This document shows positions 1 through 8,927 of a DNA stretch of 64,000 nucleotides, in pieces. This stretch comes from Albidovulum litorale (GTDB taxonomy: Bacteria > Pseudomonadota > Alphaproteobacteria > Rhodobacterales > Rhodobacteraceae). A program made the position numbers and the translations under genes. The number at the start of each line of letters is the position of its first letter. The stretch's first letter is position 1. The notes under the pieces are model-generated. The model made no database searches and was not told the origin of the DNA. It worked only from the letters and a program-made list of their open reading frames with translations. The stretch covers positions 186,001-250,000 of the forward strand of contig NZ_JAOWKZ010000001.1 of the NCBI RefSeq assembly GCF_025751495.1, given 5' to 3'.

Positions 1-465
1 GCGGTCAAACTGCAGAACCGCGCCGCGCGCGTCGGTTTTGACTGGCCTTCCACCGACGAGGTGATCGACAAGATCACGGAAGAGGCGCGTGAATTGAACG
101 AAGCACGGGGCGGGATGAGCGCGGCTGAGGTTTTCGAGGAATTCGGCGATCTTCTATTCGTCATCGCCAACCTTGCCCGTCATCTGAAGATCGACCCGGA
201 AGCCGCCCTGCGCGCCGCCAACACAAAATTCACCCGCCGCTTCCGCGCCATCGAAGCGGCCCTTGCCGAGCGGGGCAAAAGGCCCGAGGACAGCGATCTG
301 GCCGAGATGGATGCGCTTTGGGACTTGGCAAAATCGCGCGAAAAGGCAGAGGCGGCTCGGCTTTGTCAACAGCGGGCCGATGACCCGCAAGGGCGCATGG
401 CCGAAGAACGGCAAAAGCTGGCTGAGGAGCACAGTCATCAACAGCAGGCTCAGCAGCGGCAATAA
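1..465 (+). CDS. mazG: MazG nucleoside triphosphate pyrophosphohydrolase, C-terminal part
   Basis: The reading frame is open from the first base, so the gene begins upstream and only the last 154 residues are visible. The second MazG domain is recognisable: AVKLQNRAARVGFDWPS, then EEARELNEA (the acidic metal-binding helix) and EEFGDLLFVIANLARHL. MazG hydrolyses NTPs and dNTPs to monophosphates in the cytoplasm (house-cleaning, ppGpp control). After the usual end near the MDALWDLAK segment the protein continues for about 40 residues rich in Gln, Glu and Arg, ending QQQAQQRQ. This tail looks non-conserved and may be low-complexity read-through after loss of the original stop. The family assignment is firm; the missing N-terminus is a window effect. 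Confidence 0.93.
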   Translation, partial: AVKLQNRAARVGFDWPSTDEVIDKITEEARELNEARGGMSAAEVFEEFGDLLFVIANLARHLKIDPEAALRAANTKFTRRFRAIEAALAERGKRPEDSDLAEMDALWDLAKSREKAEAARLCQQRADDPQGRMAEERQKLAEEHSHQQQAQQRQ

Positions 466-487
466 TTCTGACTTCTTTAATCAGGTA

Positions 488-516
488 TTGACGCCCGCCC
501 TTCGCTCGGCGATAAG
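488..516 (+). promoter_or_regulatory. Candidate sigma-70 promoter for the iron-binding protein gene
   Basis: TTGACG (488-493) and GATAAG (511-516) are separated by exactly 17 bases and lie about 30 bases upstream of the start codon of the next gene. This fits a housekeeping -35/-10 pair. It is a motif match only; no iron-box was identified with certainty. Confidence 0.45.
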
Positions 517-546
517 GGCACAAATATCTGACTAAAGGAGTCGACT

Positions 547-1554
547 ATGCTCACCCGCACCCCACTCTTCGCGCTGTCGATGATCGCGCTCGCTGGCCCC
601 GCCCTCGCGGAAGAAGTTAATGTCTATTCGCTGCGCCAACCGGAGCTTGTGCAGCCCCTCTTTGACAAATTCACTGAAGAAACAGGGATCGCCGTCAATG
701 TCGCCTTTGTTGAAAAAGGCATGGTCGAGCGGTTGGTCAGCGAAGGCGACCGCAGCCCCGCTGACCTCGTTATGACCGTCGATATCGCCAAGCTGTCTCA
801 AGTTGTTGAAGCAGGCGTAACCCAACCAGTCATGTCAGAGGTTCTTGCGGCGAATATTCCCGCCGAGTTCCGCGACCCGGGCAACCAGTGGTTCGGCCTC
901 ACCACCCGTGCCCGCGTCGTCTATGCCTCCAAGGACCGCGTCGCCGATGGCGAGGTGACGACTTATGAGGACCTCGCCGATCCAAAATGGCAGGGTCGCA
1001 TCTGCACCCGTCCCGGCACGCATGACTACAACCTCGGCCTGATGGCGGCGATGATCGAACATCACGACGCCGGTTATGCCAAGGAATGGGCCACCGGCCT
1101 GCGCGCCAACCTCGCCAAGAAACCCGAGGGCAACGACCGGGCGCAGGTCAAGTCGATCTGGGCGGGCGAATGCGATATCTCGCTTGGCAACACCTATTAC
1201 ATGGGTGCGATGCTGAACGACCCCGAACAGGTGGACTGGGCCAATTCGGTGCGGATCGTCTTCCCGACCTTCGAGGACAACGGCACCCATATGAACGTTT
1301 CGGGCGTGGCGATGACCAAGGCCGCCCCGAACAAGGACGCCGCCCTGAAGCTGATGGAATTCCTGTCGTCGGACGAGGCGCAGGCGATCTATGCCGAGAC
1401 CAATTACGAATTCCCGGTCAAGCCCGGCGTCGCGAAGTCTGACCTGGTCGCAAGCTGGGGCGAATTCACACCCGACAGCCTGAACCTGATGGATGTCGCG
1501 AAATCGCGGCCCGAAGCGCTGAAGTTGATGGAAGAAGTAAACTTCGACGGATAA
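547..1554 (+). CDS. Periplasmic ferric iron-binding protein (FbpA/FutA family)
   Basis: This is the 335-residue solute-binding component of an Fe(III) ABC importer. Residues 1-21 form a Sec signal peptide ending ALA before EEVNVYSLRQ. The body has the type-II periplasmic binding fold typical of FbpA/FutA, with the iron-ligand tyrosine pair at about residues 217-218 (GNTYYMG). The start is fixed by AAAGGAG seven bases upstream. No permease or ATPase gene follows: a strong hairpin terminator lies directly behind the stop, so the protein is an orphan subunit here and its membrane partners must be elsewhere. The binding-protein family is clear; Fe(III) specificity is inferred from the tyrosine pair and overall similarity. 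Confidence 0.9.
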   Translation: MLTRTPLFALSMIALAGPALAEEVNVYSLRQPELVQPLFDKFTEETGIAVNVAFVEKGMVERLVSEGDRSPADLVMTVDIAKLSQVVEAGVTQPVMSEVLAANIPAEFRDPGNQWFGLTTRARVVYASKDRVADGEVTTYEDLADPKWQGRICTRPGTHDYNLGLMAAMIEHHDAGYAKEWATGLRANLAKKPEGNDRAQVKSIWAGECDISLGNTYYMGAMLNDPEQVDWANSVRIVFPTFEDNGTHMNVSGVAMTKAAPNKDAALKLMEFLSSDEAQAIYAETNYEFPVKPGVAKSDLVASWGEFTPDSLNLMDVAKSRPEALKLMEEVNFDG

Positions 1555-1576
1555 TGAATTGAACTAAAAAGATAAC

Positions 1577-1610
1577 GGCCCCGGCATCCACGTGCCGGGG
1601 CCTTTGTTTT
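1577..1610. terminator. Bidirectional rho-independent terminator
   Basis: A perfect 10-bp GC-rich stem (GGCCCCGGCA 1577-1586 with TGCCGGGGCC 1593-1602) and six-base loop is followed by TTTGTTTT. On the other strand an A-rich stretch (1564-1575) gives a T-rich tail. It lies between two genes whose 3' ends face each other, so it can serve both. Confidence 0.85.
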
Positions 1611-1639
1611 GCTCGTTCGGTTCTGCCAGACTCGGAAAC

Positions 1640-2542
1640 CTACTCGGCGGCAACGGCGGGCATCGCACCACCAATAAGATCGACCCCCGGAATGCGCGCC
1701 AGCGTGTCGAGATCGGCGACATAGCGGCCACGCAGATCGGCCAGTTGCAGACCCGCGAACCCCTGTTCGATTCCGGTCTGGGGCTGGCGGGAATGGAAAG
1801 CGAGAATTCGGTCGCGCTGACCGGGGGCGAACCGGGCACCCTGCCGGTAATGGCGCTGGATCATCGCGACAGCGCTGTCGGTCACGGGCGGTGCCGACGC
1901 AGACATCAGCGGATCATTGAGCCTCAGGCCGGGAACGAGATGGGCCATGATCTCTAACGGATGCGGCCGCGTCGCCAAGACTGTAACCCTGCTTGCCTCA
2001 AGCCCGTCGCGCAGAGCTTCTACAACTTCAACCCAGCCGCCGGAGAAGTTTGCCATCGCTGTGGCATATTCTGCGAATGGCTCCACCAACCGGTCGAGCG
2101 CGAAACGCCGCCACGCGCCGACGTACAGAGCGTCATACGGAACGACGGCAATGACGAGGTGGTCAACAGGCTGACCCAGAGCCGACCGCAGCACCTCTGC
2201 CCGGCTCCGCGCAGCAGGGTAGAACCGGCCATTGAGAAGGCTGGCCATGCGGCCGGCTAGATCGTGTTCTGACAGGATCAGGCCACGGCGTCCCTCATCC
2301 GGTGCAGGGATCGCGTCGGTCATCTGGCTGGAAAACGCCTCGGCCGCGAGGCCTACATGGCGCGGCTCGGGGAAAGCGCAATCGAACGTCCCGCCCGGCG
2401 CACCACCGCGGCCGGGATAGGCCAAATCGTACCCAGCTGCGATGATCGCATCACGATTGACGCCAATGAAACGCTGAAAGTCTTCGGCTTCACAGCAATG
2501 CGCACCCGCATGGACGAGAATCTCGTAGGACTCTGTGGTCAT
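1640..2542 (-). CDS. Sulfotransferase-like protein with degenerate nucleotide-binding loop
   Basis: This is a 300-residue cytoplasmic protein without signal peptide. The opening (ILVHAGAHCCEAEDFQRFI, followed by N-R-D-A-I) has the layout of bacterial sulfotransferase-like proteins, where a HIGAHKTGTT-type 5'-PSB loop is followed by a QxFLxxNR helix. RGLILSEHDLAG at about residue 90 matches the SEE-N/D-L-G segment of that family. The loop Lys/Gly/Thr are replaced (HCCEAED), so PAPS binding is doubtful. It is transcribed alone, convergent with the iron-binding protein gene. The fold assignment is an inference from motif layout; an unrelated Rhodobacterales-specific protein cannot be excluded. 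Confidence 0.55.
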   Translation of the reverse strand: MTTESYEILVHAGAHCCEAEDFQRFIGVNRDAIIAAGYDLAYPGRGGAPGGTFDCAFPEPRHVGLAAEAFSSQMTDAIPAPDEGRRGLILSEHDLAGRMASLLNGRFYPAARSRAEVLRSALGQPVDHLVIAVVPYDALYVGAWRRFALDRLVEPFAEYATAMANFSGGWVEVVEALRDGLEASRVTVLATRPHPLEIMAHLVPGLRLNDPLMSASAPPVTDSAVAMIQRHYRQGARFAPGQRDRILAFHSRQPQTGIEQGFAGLQLADLRGRYVADLDTLARIPGVDLIGGAMPAVAAE

Positions 2543-2784
2543 TGATGTTGCCTTCCCCAGATCGTTTCCACGCTCGCAACCAAATGTGGTTTATGTTTGG
2601 CAACTTTGGGTTGCTGCCTTGGCGGTGCGACTTTCGAATCGTTTCAAGGGGTTCGGACGGGATGCTCACTTTGGGGTTCGGACGGGACCCATTTCCTTGC
2701 CTTGGAGTGCTACGGCCCGGAACACCTGCGCCGGCAATGGAGACAGCCGGTATACTGAACGGATCGACGGAAGCCCTCCAGACA
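2543..2784. other. Non-coding stretch with a 15-bp direct repeat
   Basis: No gene is recognisable here. The 15-mer GGGGTTCGGACGGGA occurs twice (2648-2662 and 2673-2687), 25 bases apart. The stretch should contain the promoter of the leftward sulfotransferase-like gene, but I could not pick a convincing -35/-10 pair. Confidence 0.5.
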
Positions 2785-2812
2785 ACAAAACCCCGACCGA
2801 TGGCCGGGGCTT
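2785..2812 (-). terminator. Terminator of the LysM/solute-binding gene
   Basis: Read on the minus strand, GCCCCGGCC-ATC-GGTCGGGG (one mismatch) is followed by TTTTGTTGTC. It lies 20 bases beyond the stop codon of the leftward gene and fits a rho-independent terminator. Confidence 0.75.
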
Positions 2813-2832
2813 TTATTCGGGAACGGGCCGGA

Positions 2833-3933
2833 TTACCCTTCGTTCAGCTTGTCATTCGCCTCTTTCAGCGATGATGAGATGACATCATACCACTCGCCCG
2901 ATTCACGCATCTGCAGCAGACCCGCGTTCAGCATGGCCAGATATTCCTTTCCGCGCGGGTTGGACTTGTGGGACATCGCCGAGATTTCCTGAATCGACGT
3001 GACATAGGTGTTTTCCACGACCTGATCGGCGATTCCTAGGTCCTTGATCACCGAAACGGTTGCCTGAGATTCCACGGTCGCGATGTCATAGGTGCCGTCG
3101 ATCAGTCCCTTGAAACAGTCGGGGATCATCGCCGGGATCGACACGGTAATGACGGGTTCGACCAGCCCTTCGGCATCGAGGTCATGCAGCGAGTAACCCT
3201 CGGGCCGGCAGATTCGCGCACCGACGAGATCCTGGAAGCTCTTGGCGTCGGCATAAGGATTGTCCTTGGCCGCGAAGAAGCCGAAGACCGCGGTGTAAAG
3301 AGGCTCGGAAAAGTCGAATTCCTCACAGAATTCCCGGGTCAGATCAGAAACGTTGCTGAGATCGGCGCAATCGGGCGCATACCAGGCGACTGAAATATCG
3401 AAGGCGTTCGTCGGGATCAGCGTTGTCAGATGCGAATCCCAGTCGTCGATCCAGTCGATACGGAACTTGCGGTCGGGTGCGGCACGGCGCATCGCGGTTG
3501 AGGTCAGACGGATCAGGAAGCCGCCGCCGGTCAGTCCTTCGTCGGCGAAGGGATACCAGTCGCCGCCAGTCAGGAACTTGATCGTGGGCTTGTATTCCCC
3601 GGCCGCGACGATCTGTTCATTGCCGGTCAGGCTTTCATCCTCCGTGAGCTCGGCCAAGCTCTCTTCGACGGTCTTGCGGCCATCCTTGCAGGGGATCACG
3701 AGTTTGGTGCCCGCAACCAGTTTGTTCGGGTTGCCGATCGCACCGGAATTCACGTTAAAAAGCGTCTGGTAGTCTAGAACACCATATGCCGCGACCGAGA
3801 TCGATCCGAGCGTATCGCCATCCTTGACTGTGTAAGTCGAACATTCTTCCTGCGCGGCAACCGATCCGGCCGCGAGAGTCGCCAGCAGGCTGACAGCCCC
3901 GGTCCGGCAGATAGCAGAGTAAAATTTCATCAT
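2833..3933 (-). CDS. LysM domain fused to a family-3 periplasmic solute-binding protein
   Basis: This is a 366-residue exported protein. Residues 1-27 are a signal peptide (ending VAA before QEE). Residues about 34-81 form one LysM domain (TYTVKDGDTLGSISVAAYG ending GTKLVIP). A linker leads to a family-3 solute-binding domain (about 115-360) that starts FLTGGDWYPFADEGLTGGG and includes a lobe exchange near ISVAWYAPDCADL. LysM normally binds peptidoglycan or chitin-like glycans, so the fusion would anchor a polar-solute or amino-acid sensor to the wall. GGAGAAAT precedes the ATG. No permease is adjacent. Domain calls are firm; ligand and role are unknown. Confidence 0.82.
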   Translation of the reverse strand: MMKFYSAICRTGAVSLLATLAAGSVAAQEECSTYTVKDGDTLGSISVAAYGVLDYQTLFNVNSGAIGNPNKLVAGTKLVIPCKDGRKTVEESLAELTEDESLTGNEQIVAAGEYKPTIKFLTGGDWYPFADEGLTGGGFLIRLTSTAMRRAAPDRKFRIDWIDDWDSHLTTLIPTNAFDISVAWYAPDCADLSNVSDLTREFCEEFDFSEPLYTAVFGFFAAKDNPYADAKSFQDLVGARICRPEGYSLHDLDAEGLVEPVITVSIPAMIPDCFKGLIDGTYDIATVESQATVSVIKDLGIADQVVENTYVTSIQEISAMSHKSNPRGKEYLAMLNAGLLQMRESGEWYDVISSSLKEANDKLNEG

Positions 3934-4194
3934 ATTTCTCCTTCACGCTTGCGTCATGCGTGTGCTCTGGCACCTTTCAAGGTAGATTCGCGGATGTGTA
4001 TGTTTATTCGTAACAATTACGATGACACCGCCACTTGAAGGAGGTAGTCGCACCAATAACGATGTCGTTTTTTACTGAAATAGTGTCCATTTTAGGGCGG
4101 CATTTTGCACTCGACAGTTAATTTGATCATTTTTTTTCTGCAGATGGACAATGACTGATACAAGGTTCAACCTGCGACCAAAGGAGCGCCCCGG
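3934..4194. other. AT-rich divergent promoter region
   Basis: These 261 bases separate a leftward and a rightward gene and are distinctly more AT-rich than the surroundings (for example the T-run 4129-4138). They should hold both promoters. A 19-codon reading frame behind GAAGGAGG is too short to call. I see no clear operator. Confidence 0.5.
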
Positions 4195-5136
4195 ATGACG
4201 AAGAGCAGAAAGATCATCATCGACACCGATCCCGGGCAGGACGACGCGGTCGCGATCCTGCTGGCGTTGGCCTCACCCGAACTTGACGTTCTAGGCATCA
4301 CAACGGTGGCGGGCAACGTGCCGCTTTCACTGACTTCAAGAAACGCGCGCATTGTCTGTGAACTGGCCGGGCGACCTGACATACCGGTCTATGCTGGCTG
4401 CGAGGCGCCGCTCGTCCGCCCGCTCGTTACGGCGGAATATGTACACGGCAAAAGCGGCCTCGATGGTATCGTCCTGCCCGATCCGAAAATGGCGCTGACT
4501 GACGGCCATGCGGTCGACTTCCTTATCGAAACGCTCCGCAAGGAGGCGCCCGGCAGCGTGACGCTTTGTCCGATCGGCCCGCTGACAAACATTGCCACAG
4601 CCCTGCGGCAAGCGCCCGACATCGCCCCCCGCATCGCCGAGATCGTGCTGATGGGCGGGGCCTATTTCGAGGTCGGCAATGTGACACCTGCGGCCGAGTT
4701 CAACATCTATGTCGACCCGGAGGCCGCCGGTATTGTCTTCAAATCCGGCGTGCCGCTCGTCGTCATGCCGCTTGACGTCACCCACAAGGTGCTGACGACA
4801 CGGGCACGTGTCGAGGCGTTCCGGGGCCTCGGGACGCAGGTTGGCCACGCCGTGGCAAGCTGGACCGATTTTTTCGAGCGCTATGATATGGCGAAATACG
4901 GGTCCGAAGGCGCACCACTGCACGACCCCTGTACCATCGCCTATCTGCTCAAACCGAATCTGTTCACCGGTCGACACATCAATGTGGAGATCGAGACCGA
5001 GGGTCGCTTCACAACCGGCATGACGGTTGCCGACTGGTGGCGGGTGTCGAATCGGGAAGCCAATGCGATGTTCATCGGCGATGTCGATGCCGAGGGCTTT
5101 TATGCGCTCCTGACCGAACGCCTCGCCCATCTGTGA
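4195..5136 (+). CDS. Nucleoside hydrolase (inosine/uridine-preferring type)
   Basis: This is a 313-residue enzyme of the IunH family that cleaves the N-glycosidic bond of ribonucleosides to base and ribose. The calcium-binding signature DTDPGQDDA sits at residues 10-18, the NIYVDPEAA segment lies in mid-protein, and the HDPC motif with the catalytic/metal-binding region follows ([13 protein letters not shown]). Its length matches the family (about 310). AAAGGAG lies nine bases upstream of the ATG. No signal peptide, so it is cytoplasmic. It precedes selO with 58 bases between stop and preferred start and may share a transcript. Base preference cannot be read from sequence. Confidence 0.9.
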   Translation: MTKSRKIIIDTDPGQDDAVAILLALASPELDVLGITTVAGNVPLSLTSRNARIVCELAGRPDIPVYAGCEAPLVRPLVTAEYVHGKSGLDGIVLPDPKMALTDGHAVDFLIETLRKEAPGSVTLCPIGPLTNIATALRQAPDIAPRIAEIVLMGGAYFEVGNVTPAAEFNIYVDPEAAGIVFKSGVPLVVMPLDVTHKVLTTRARVEAFRGLGTQVGHAVASWTDFFERYDMAKYGSEGAPLHDPCTIAYLLKPNLFTGRHINVEIETEGRFTTGMTVADWWRVSNREANAMFIGDVDAEGFYALLTERLAHL

Positions 5137-5194
5137 GACAAGGAACGGCTTTTCTTTCGACCGCATCGGCCTATCTATGGGTAAAGGAGCGCCG

Positions 5195-6619
5195 ATGACC
5201 CTGACCCTGCCTTTTGACAATTCCTATGCCCGTCTGCCGGACCGGTTCTATGCCCGTCAGACAGCTGTCCCTGTCCGGGACCCAGGTCTTATCACGGTCA
5301 ATGCGGGGTTGGCGCGATCCCTTGGGCTTGACCCCGAAATACTGTCCTCCGCAGAGGCGGTCACGTCGTTTGCCGGAAACGCAACGCCCGGCGGAGCAGA
5401 GCCGCTGGCGCAGGCCTATGCCGGCCATCAGTTCGGCGGCTGGTCGCCGCAGCTTGGCGATGGCCGCGCGCTTTTGTTGGGTGAAATCGTCTCCCCCGAA
5501 GGGCAGCGCTTCGACATTCAGCTCAAAGGCTCCGGCCCCACGCCCTTTTCTCGCCGTGGCGACGGGCGGGCCTGGATCGGGCCGGTGATCCGCGAATACA
5601 TCGTGTCGGAAGCGATGGCTGCGCTTGGCCTGCCGACGACCCGCGCGCTTGCCGCGGTGACGACAGGCGAACCGGTCTGGCGTGAAACCGCCCTGCCCGG
5701 CGCGGTTCTGGTCCGCGTTGCAGCAAGCCATATCCGTGTCGGCACGTTCCAGTATTTCGCAGCGCGGCAGGACACGGAGGCGTTGCGTCTGCTGACCGAC
5801 CATGTCATCGAGCGGCACTATCCTGATGCCAAAACCCCGCTCGACCTTCTCGATGCCGTCACCGCCGCACAGGCAAGGCTGATCGCTGGGTGGATGAGTT
5901 TCGGATTCATCCACGGCGTGATGAACACAGACAACATGGCTATCTCGGGCGAGACCATTGATTACGGGCCCTGCGCCTTCATGGATGCGTATCACCCGCA
6001 GAAGGTCTTTTCCTCCATTGACCAGTACGGCCGCTATGCCTACGGCAACCAGCCGCGCATCGCGGTCTGGAACCTCGCGCAGTTCGCTTCGTGCCTGTTG
6101 CCACTGATGGGTGAAGAGGAGCCCGCCATCGAGGCCGCGACCGCCGCGATCAACCGCTTTCCCGAGCTCTATGAGGCGGAATGGCTGAAGCGGTTCCGCG
6201 CCAAGATAGGGTTGGCGACCGCAGAAGACGGAGACGCAGCGCTGATCGAGGCACTGCTCACGCGAATGGCCGAGGGCGGCGCGGACTTTACCCGTACTTT
6301 CCGGGGGCTATCGGACGATACGGCCGCGTCAGAGTTCGCCGATCCCAAGGCGTGCGGGGCTTGGGCCCGCGACTGGCGGGATCGGACCGCACGCGAGGCT
6401 GATCCGGTGGCGCTGATGCGCGCGGCCAACCCCGCCTTTATCCCGCGCAATCACCGCGTCGAAGAGGCAATCCAATCGGCGGTGAAAGGCGACTATAGTC
6501 ACTTTCACCGGCTGAACGAGATTCTTGCGCATCCCTTCGACGATCAGCCTGACGCGGCTGAATACCGGGCGGCACCGACGGAAGAGGAAACGGTCACCCG
6601 CACGTTCTGCGGCACCTGA
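5195..6619 (+). CDS. selO: Protein adenylyltransferase SelO (YdiU family)
   Basis: SelO is a pseudokinase-fold enzyme that transfers AMP from ATP to Ser/Thr/Tyr of target proteins in redox stress. Family hallmarks are present: [38 protein letters not shown] and [20 protein letters not shown] (the flipped-ATP active site). The protein ends TFCGT, so the position third from the end, occupied by selenocysteine in some eukaryotic homologues, is cysteine. I choose the second ATG because AAAGGAG lies just upstream of it; the first ATG at 5177 overlaps that ribosome-binding site and would add only six residues. Length 474 residues is typical. Confidence 0.92.
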   Translation: MTLTLPFDNSYARLPDRFYARQTAVPVRDPGLITVNAGLARSLGLDPEILSSAEAVTSFAGNATPGGAEPLAQAYAGHQFGGWSPQLGDGRALLLGEIVSPEGQRFDIQLKGSGPTPFSRRGDGRAWIGPVIREYIVSEAMAALGLPTTRALAAVTTGEPVWRETALPGAVLVRVAASHIRVGTFQYFAARQDTEALRLLTDHVIERHYPDAKTPLDLLDAVTAAQARLIAGWMSFGFIHGVMNTDNMAISGETIDYGPCAFMDAYHPQKVFSSIDQYGRYAYGNQPRIAVWNLAQFASCLLPLMGEEEPAIEAATAAINRFPELYEAEWLKRFRAKIGLATAEDGDAALIEALLTRMAEGGADFTRTFRGLSDDTAASEFADPKACGAWARDWRDRTAREADPVALMRAANPAFIPRNHRVEEAIQSAVKGDYSHFHRLNEILAHPFDDQPDAAEYRAAPTEEETVTRTFCGT

Positions 6620-6632
6620 CCCAACCGAGCGA

Positions 6633-7280
6633 TCATCGGCGGAACTTGCGGAAGAACTGACGGTTCTTCTGCACGAATTCCTGCAATACACTCGTCAACC
6701 CGCCAACCTCCTGCCCCTTGAGGTACAGAAAACCAACGAAAGCGCCAAAACCGGCCCCGACAGTGTCGACGATCAGGTCCCACATCGTGTCGACAAGGCC
6801 GGTCTTCTGCATGTTCAGGCCAAAGGCCTGATCCATGGCGAATTCAAAAATCTCCCACATTGCGCCGATCGAAAGTGCAAAGCAGAAACTGACAAAGGCC
6901 ACGGCCCAGGCAGGCGCGGCATAGCGGTCGCCTTCAAAGAGCATGAAGACAAAGAGGAACCCGATCAGACCGAAGCCAAGCGCGGAGCCGCCATGCAGGG
7001 CGACATCCCACCACCAGAACCGGTTGTAGAAATCAAAGGCCTCACCCAAAAAAATCGTCGCGAAGACGAAGATCACGATCCCGGCAAAGAACCGGACCGG
7101 TAGCTGAATGCCGAACCGGCTTTGAAAGAGAACCGGCAACAGTGACAGGCCGAAGGTCGAAAGCGATACGAAGGCAAGTGACCAGCGTGCGGTGGCAAGA
7201 GCGACAACAAAGGCAAGACAAAGCACCGTCCAGATGATCTGCACGACAATCGGCTGGCTGCGAACGCGGCGATACCACAT
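6633..7280 (-). CDS. DUF2238 (YjdF-like) integral membrane protein
   Basis: This is a 215-residue protein with about six hydrophobic segments, the first pair at roughly residues 10-55. The motifs WWWDVALHGGSA, IGAMWEIFEFAMDQ and DTMWDLIVDTVGA are those of the DUF2238/YjdF family of unknown function, with conserved charged residues inside the membrane. It ends in a basic tail (QFFRKFRR). It is convergent with selO (stops 14 bases apart) and divergent from the EEP-family gene. There is no good Shine-Dalgarno sequence before the ATG. No function can be given. Confidence 0.75.
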   Translation of the reverse strand: MWYRRVRSQPIVVQIIWTVLCLAFVVALATARWSLAFVSLSTFGLSLLPVLFQSRFGIQLPVRFFAGIVIFVFATIFLGEAFDFYNRFWWWDVALHGGSALGFGLIGFLFVFMLFEGDRYAAPAWAVAFVSFCFALSIGAMWEIFEFAMDQAFGLNMQKTGLVDTMWDLIVDTVGAGFGAFVGFLYLKGQEVGGLTSVLQEFVQKNRQFFRKFRR

Positions 7281-7345
7281 GAGACTTAGCTAACCCCGGC
7301 ATCCCGCTGCTTCAAGAGCGGCACAGGAACGCTTAGATCAGAAAC

Positions 7346-8059
7346 ATGTATCTGCGCCTCGCGTCATACAATGCACACAAATGCGTTGGTCTCGACCGCC
7401 GCCGCATCCCGATGCGCATTGCCGAGGTCGTGGCAGCGCTCGATGCGGATATTGTCGCCTTGCAGGAAGTCGATCACCGTCTTGCACCCCGCCGCGCCGC
7501 CCTGCCCAGAAATCTCATTGAAGGGGTGACAGGCCTGCGCACCCTGCCTTTCGCACCCGAGGGGCCAAGCCTTGGCTGGCACGGCCAGACGCTGCTTGTG
7601 CGCGCCGATCTGAGCGTCACTGCAATCCGGCGCATTATACTGCCGGGTTTAGAGCCGCGAGGCGCTGTATTGGCCGAGATTGACACCCATGCGGGGCCCC
7701 TGCGGGTTATAGGCGTGCATTTGGGGTTGATTAAACGCTACCGGTCGATGCAGCTTGCCGCCATCCGGGCAGCCATCAGTCGGCGCCGCGAAATGCCGAC
7801 CGCGATCCTCGGCGATTTCAACGACTGGTCCGCGCGCGGTGGGGCCGAGGCGCTCGGGTCCGATTTCCGGCTGCACTCGCCCGGGCGCAGCTTCCCCGCC
7901 GCCGGGCCGATCGGGGCGCTTGACCGTGTCGCACTTGGGCACGGCCTGCACTTGCGGGACGCAGGCGTGCACAGCGCCGCCCCTGCCCGCATCGCCTCAG
8001 ACCACCTGCCGGTCTGGGCCGATATCAGGATGGATGACGCCGCCGGGCCGGGCGATTGA
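7346..8059 (+). CDS. Endonuclease/exonuclease/phosphatase (EEP) family protein
   Basis: This is a 237-residue metal-dependent hydrolase. It shows the ordered EEP motifs: ASYNAHKCVG (N-terminal Asn), IVALQEVDHRL (catalytic Glu), GVHLGL, ILGDFNDW (Asp/Asn) and the terminal SDHLPV (Asp-His pair). This superfamily includes DNase I-like nucleases, inositol-phosphate phosphatases and sphingomyelinases; short bacterial members with this layout are often linked to membrane lipid or cardiolipin-synthase genes, but none is adjacent. No signal peptide. Its 3' end overlaps the convergent exporter gene by 35 bases. Fold and catalysis are firm, substrate unknown. Confidence 0.85.
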   Translation: MYLRLASYNAHKCVGLDRRRIPMRIAEVVAALDADIVALQEVDHRLAPRRAALPRNLIEGVTGLRTLPFAPEGPSLGWHGQTLLVRADLSVTAIRRIILPGLEPRGAVLAEIDTHAGPLRVIGVHLGLIKRYRSMQLAAIRAAISRRREMPTAILGDFNDWSARGGAEALGSDFRLHSPGRSFPAAGPIGALDRVALGHGLHLRDAGVHSAAPARIASDHLPVWADIRMDDAAGPGD

Positions 8060-8927
8060 TCAGGATGATCCCGACCCCGACGAGCAGCGCCGCTACAACA
8101 AGCGACAAACCGATCTCCTCCCCCAGAAGCGCCCAGCCGAAGGCAACACCGAAAATCGGCGTGAGGAAGGAAAAGCTCGCCACACCGGCGGCGGGATAGA
8201 TCGACAATAACCAGAGCCAGAACACGAATCCCGCAGCGACCACGACACCCCCCTGAAAGACCAGCCCCGCGATATGCAGCGGCACCAGATCGCGCAGAAG
8301 CGGACCGAAGAACAATGCCGCGAAGATCAGGACCGGGGCCGAAACCAGCACCTGCCAGAAAAGCTGCATTTCGGGCCGCACCTCTTTCAGCCGTGTCCCC
8401 CGGGCGATGAGTGCCAGCGTCGCCCAGCATATCGCCGCACCAAGCGCGCAGAGATCGCCCGTCAGACTGGCCTGGCCTGCGCCGGTATCGCGGTCGAGGA
8501 TCGCCCAGGCGACGCCCGTGAAGGCAAGGATCAGGCCGACAGCCTTTCGCGGCGTAATCCGCTCGCCGGGCAGCACGAAATGCGCGGCCAGCGTCAGCCA
8601 GACCGGCATAGAATAGAGAATGATAGAGGTCCGTGTAACGGAAGTCAGGTCCAGCGCGATGAAGAGGCCGAGGAATTCGGCCGAAAAGACAAGTCCGATG
8701 GCGATGCCCGGACCCGCCATATCGCGCCGCAGCCGCGGCGGACGGCCACGCCACGTCATCCAGAGCCAGAGGCAAAGTACCGCGATGGCCGAACGCAGTC
8801 CGGCGAAGAAGACGGGCTGCAAGCCGCCATTGACGAATTTGATGATGACCTGATTGAAGGCGAGGAACGCCGAAAACCCGGTCAGCGAGATCGCCCCGAA
8901 GGCGTCGATCCTGTCCTTGCGCTCCAT
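8025..8927 (-). CDS. EamA/DMT-family transporter
   Basis: This is a membrane protein of 300 residues with ten predicted transmembrane segments in two EamA repeats (ISLTGFSAFLAFNQVIIKFVNGG and ALGAAICWATLALIARG mark the starts of the two halves). It belongs to the drug/metabolite exporter superfamily; substrate unknown. I place the start at the ATG preceded by GGGGAGCGG, which gives MERKDRID; a start 17 codons upstream lacks such a site and adds a Cys-rich stretch unlike the family. Its 3' end overlaps the facing EEP gene. Confidence 0.85.
   Translation of the reverse strand: MERKDRIDAFGAISLTGFSAFLAFNQVIIKFVNGGLQPVFFAGLRSAIAVLCLWLWMTWRGRPPRLRRDMAGPGIAIGLVFSAEFLGLFIALDLTSVTRTSIILYSMPVWLTLAAHFVLPGERITPRKAVGLILAFTGVAWAILDRDTGAGQASLTGDLCALGAAICWATLALIARGTRLKEVRPEMQLFWQVLVSAPVLIFAALFFGPLLRDLVPLHIAGLVFQGGVVVAAGFVFWLWLLSIYPAAGVASFSFLTPIFGVAFGWALLGEEIGLSLVVAALLVGVGIILINRPARRRHPS

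Noticed and set aside
4059-4122. Short frame behind GAAGGAGG in the gap before the nucleoside hydrolase gene
   Set aside because: It is 19 codons only, with no recognisable peptide; may be chance.
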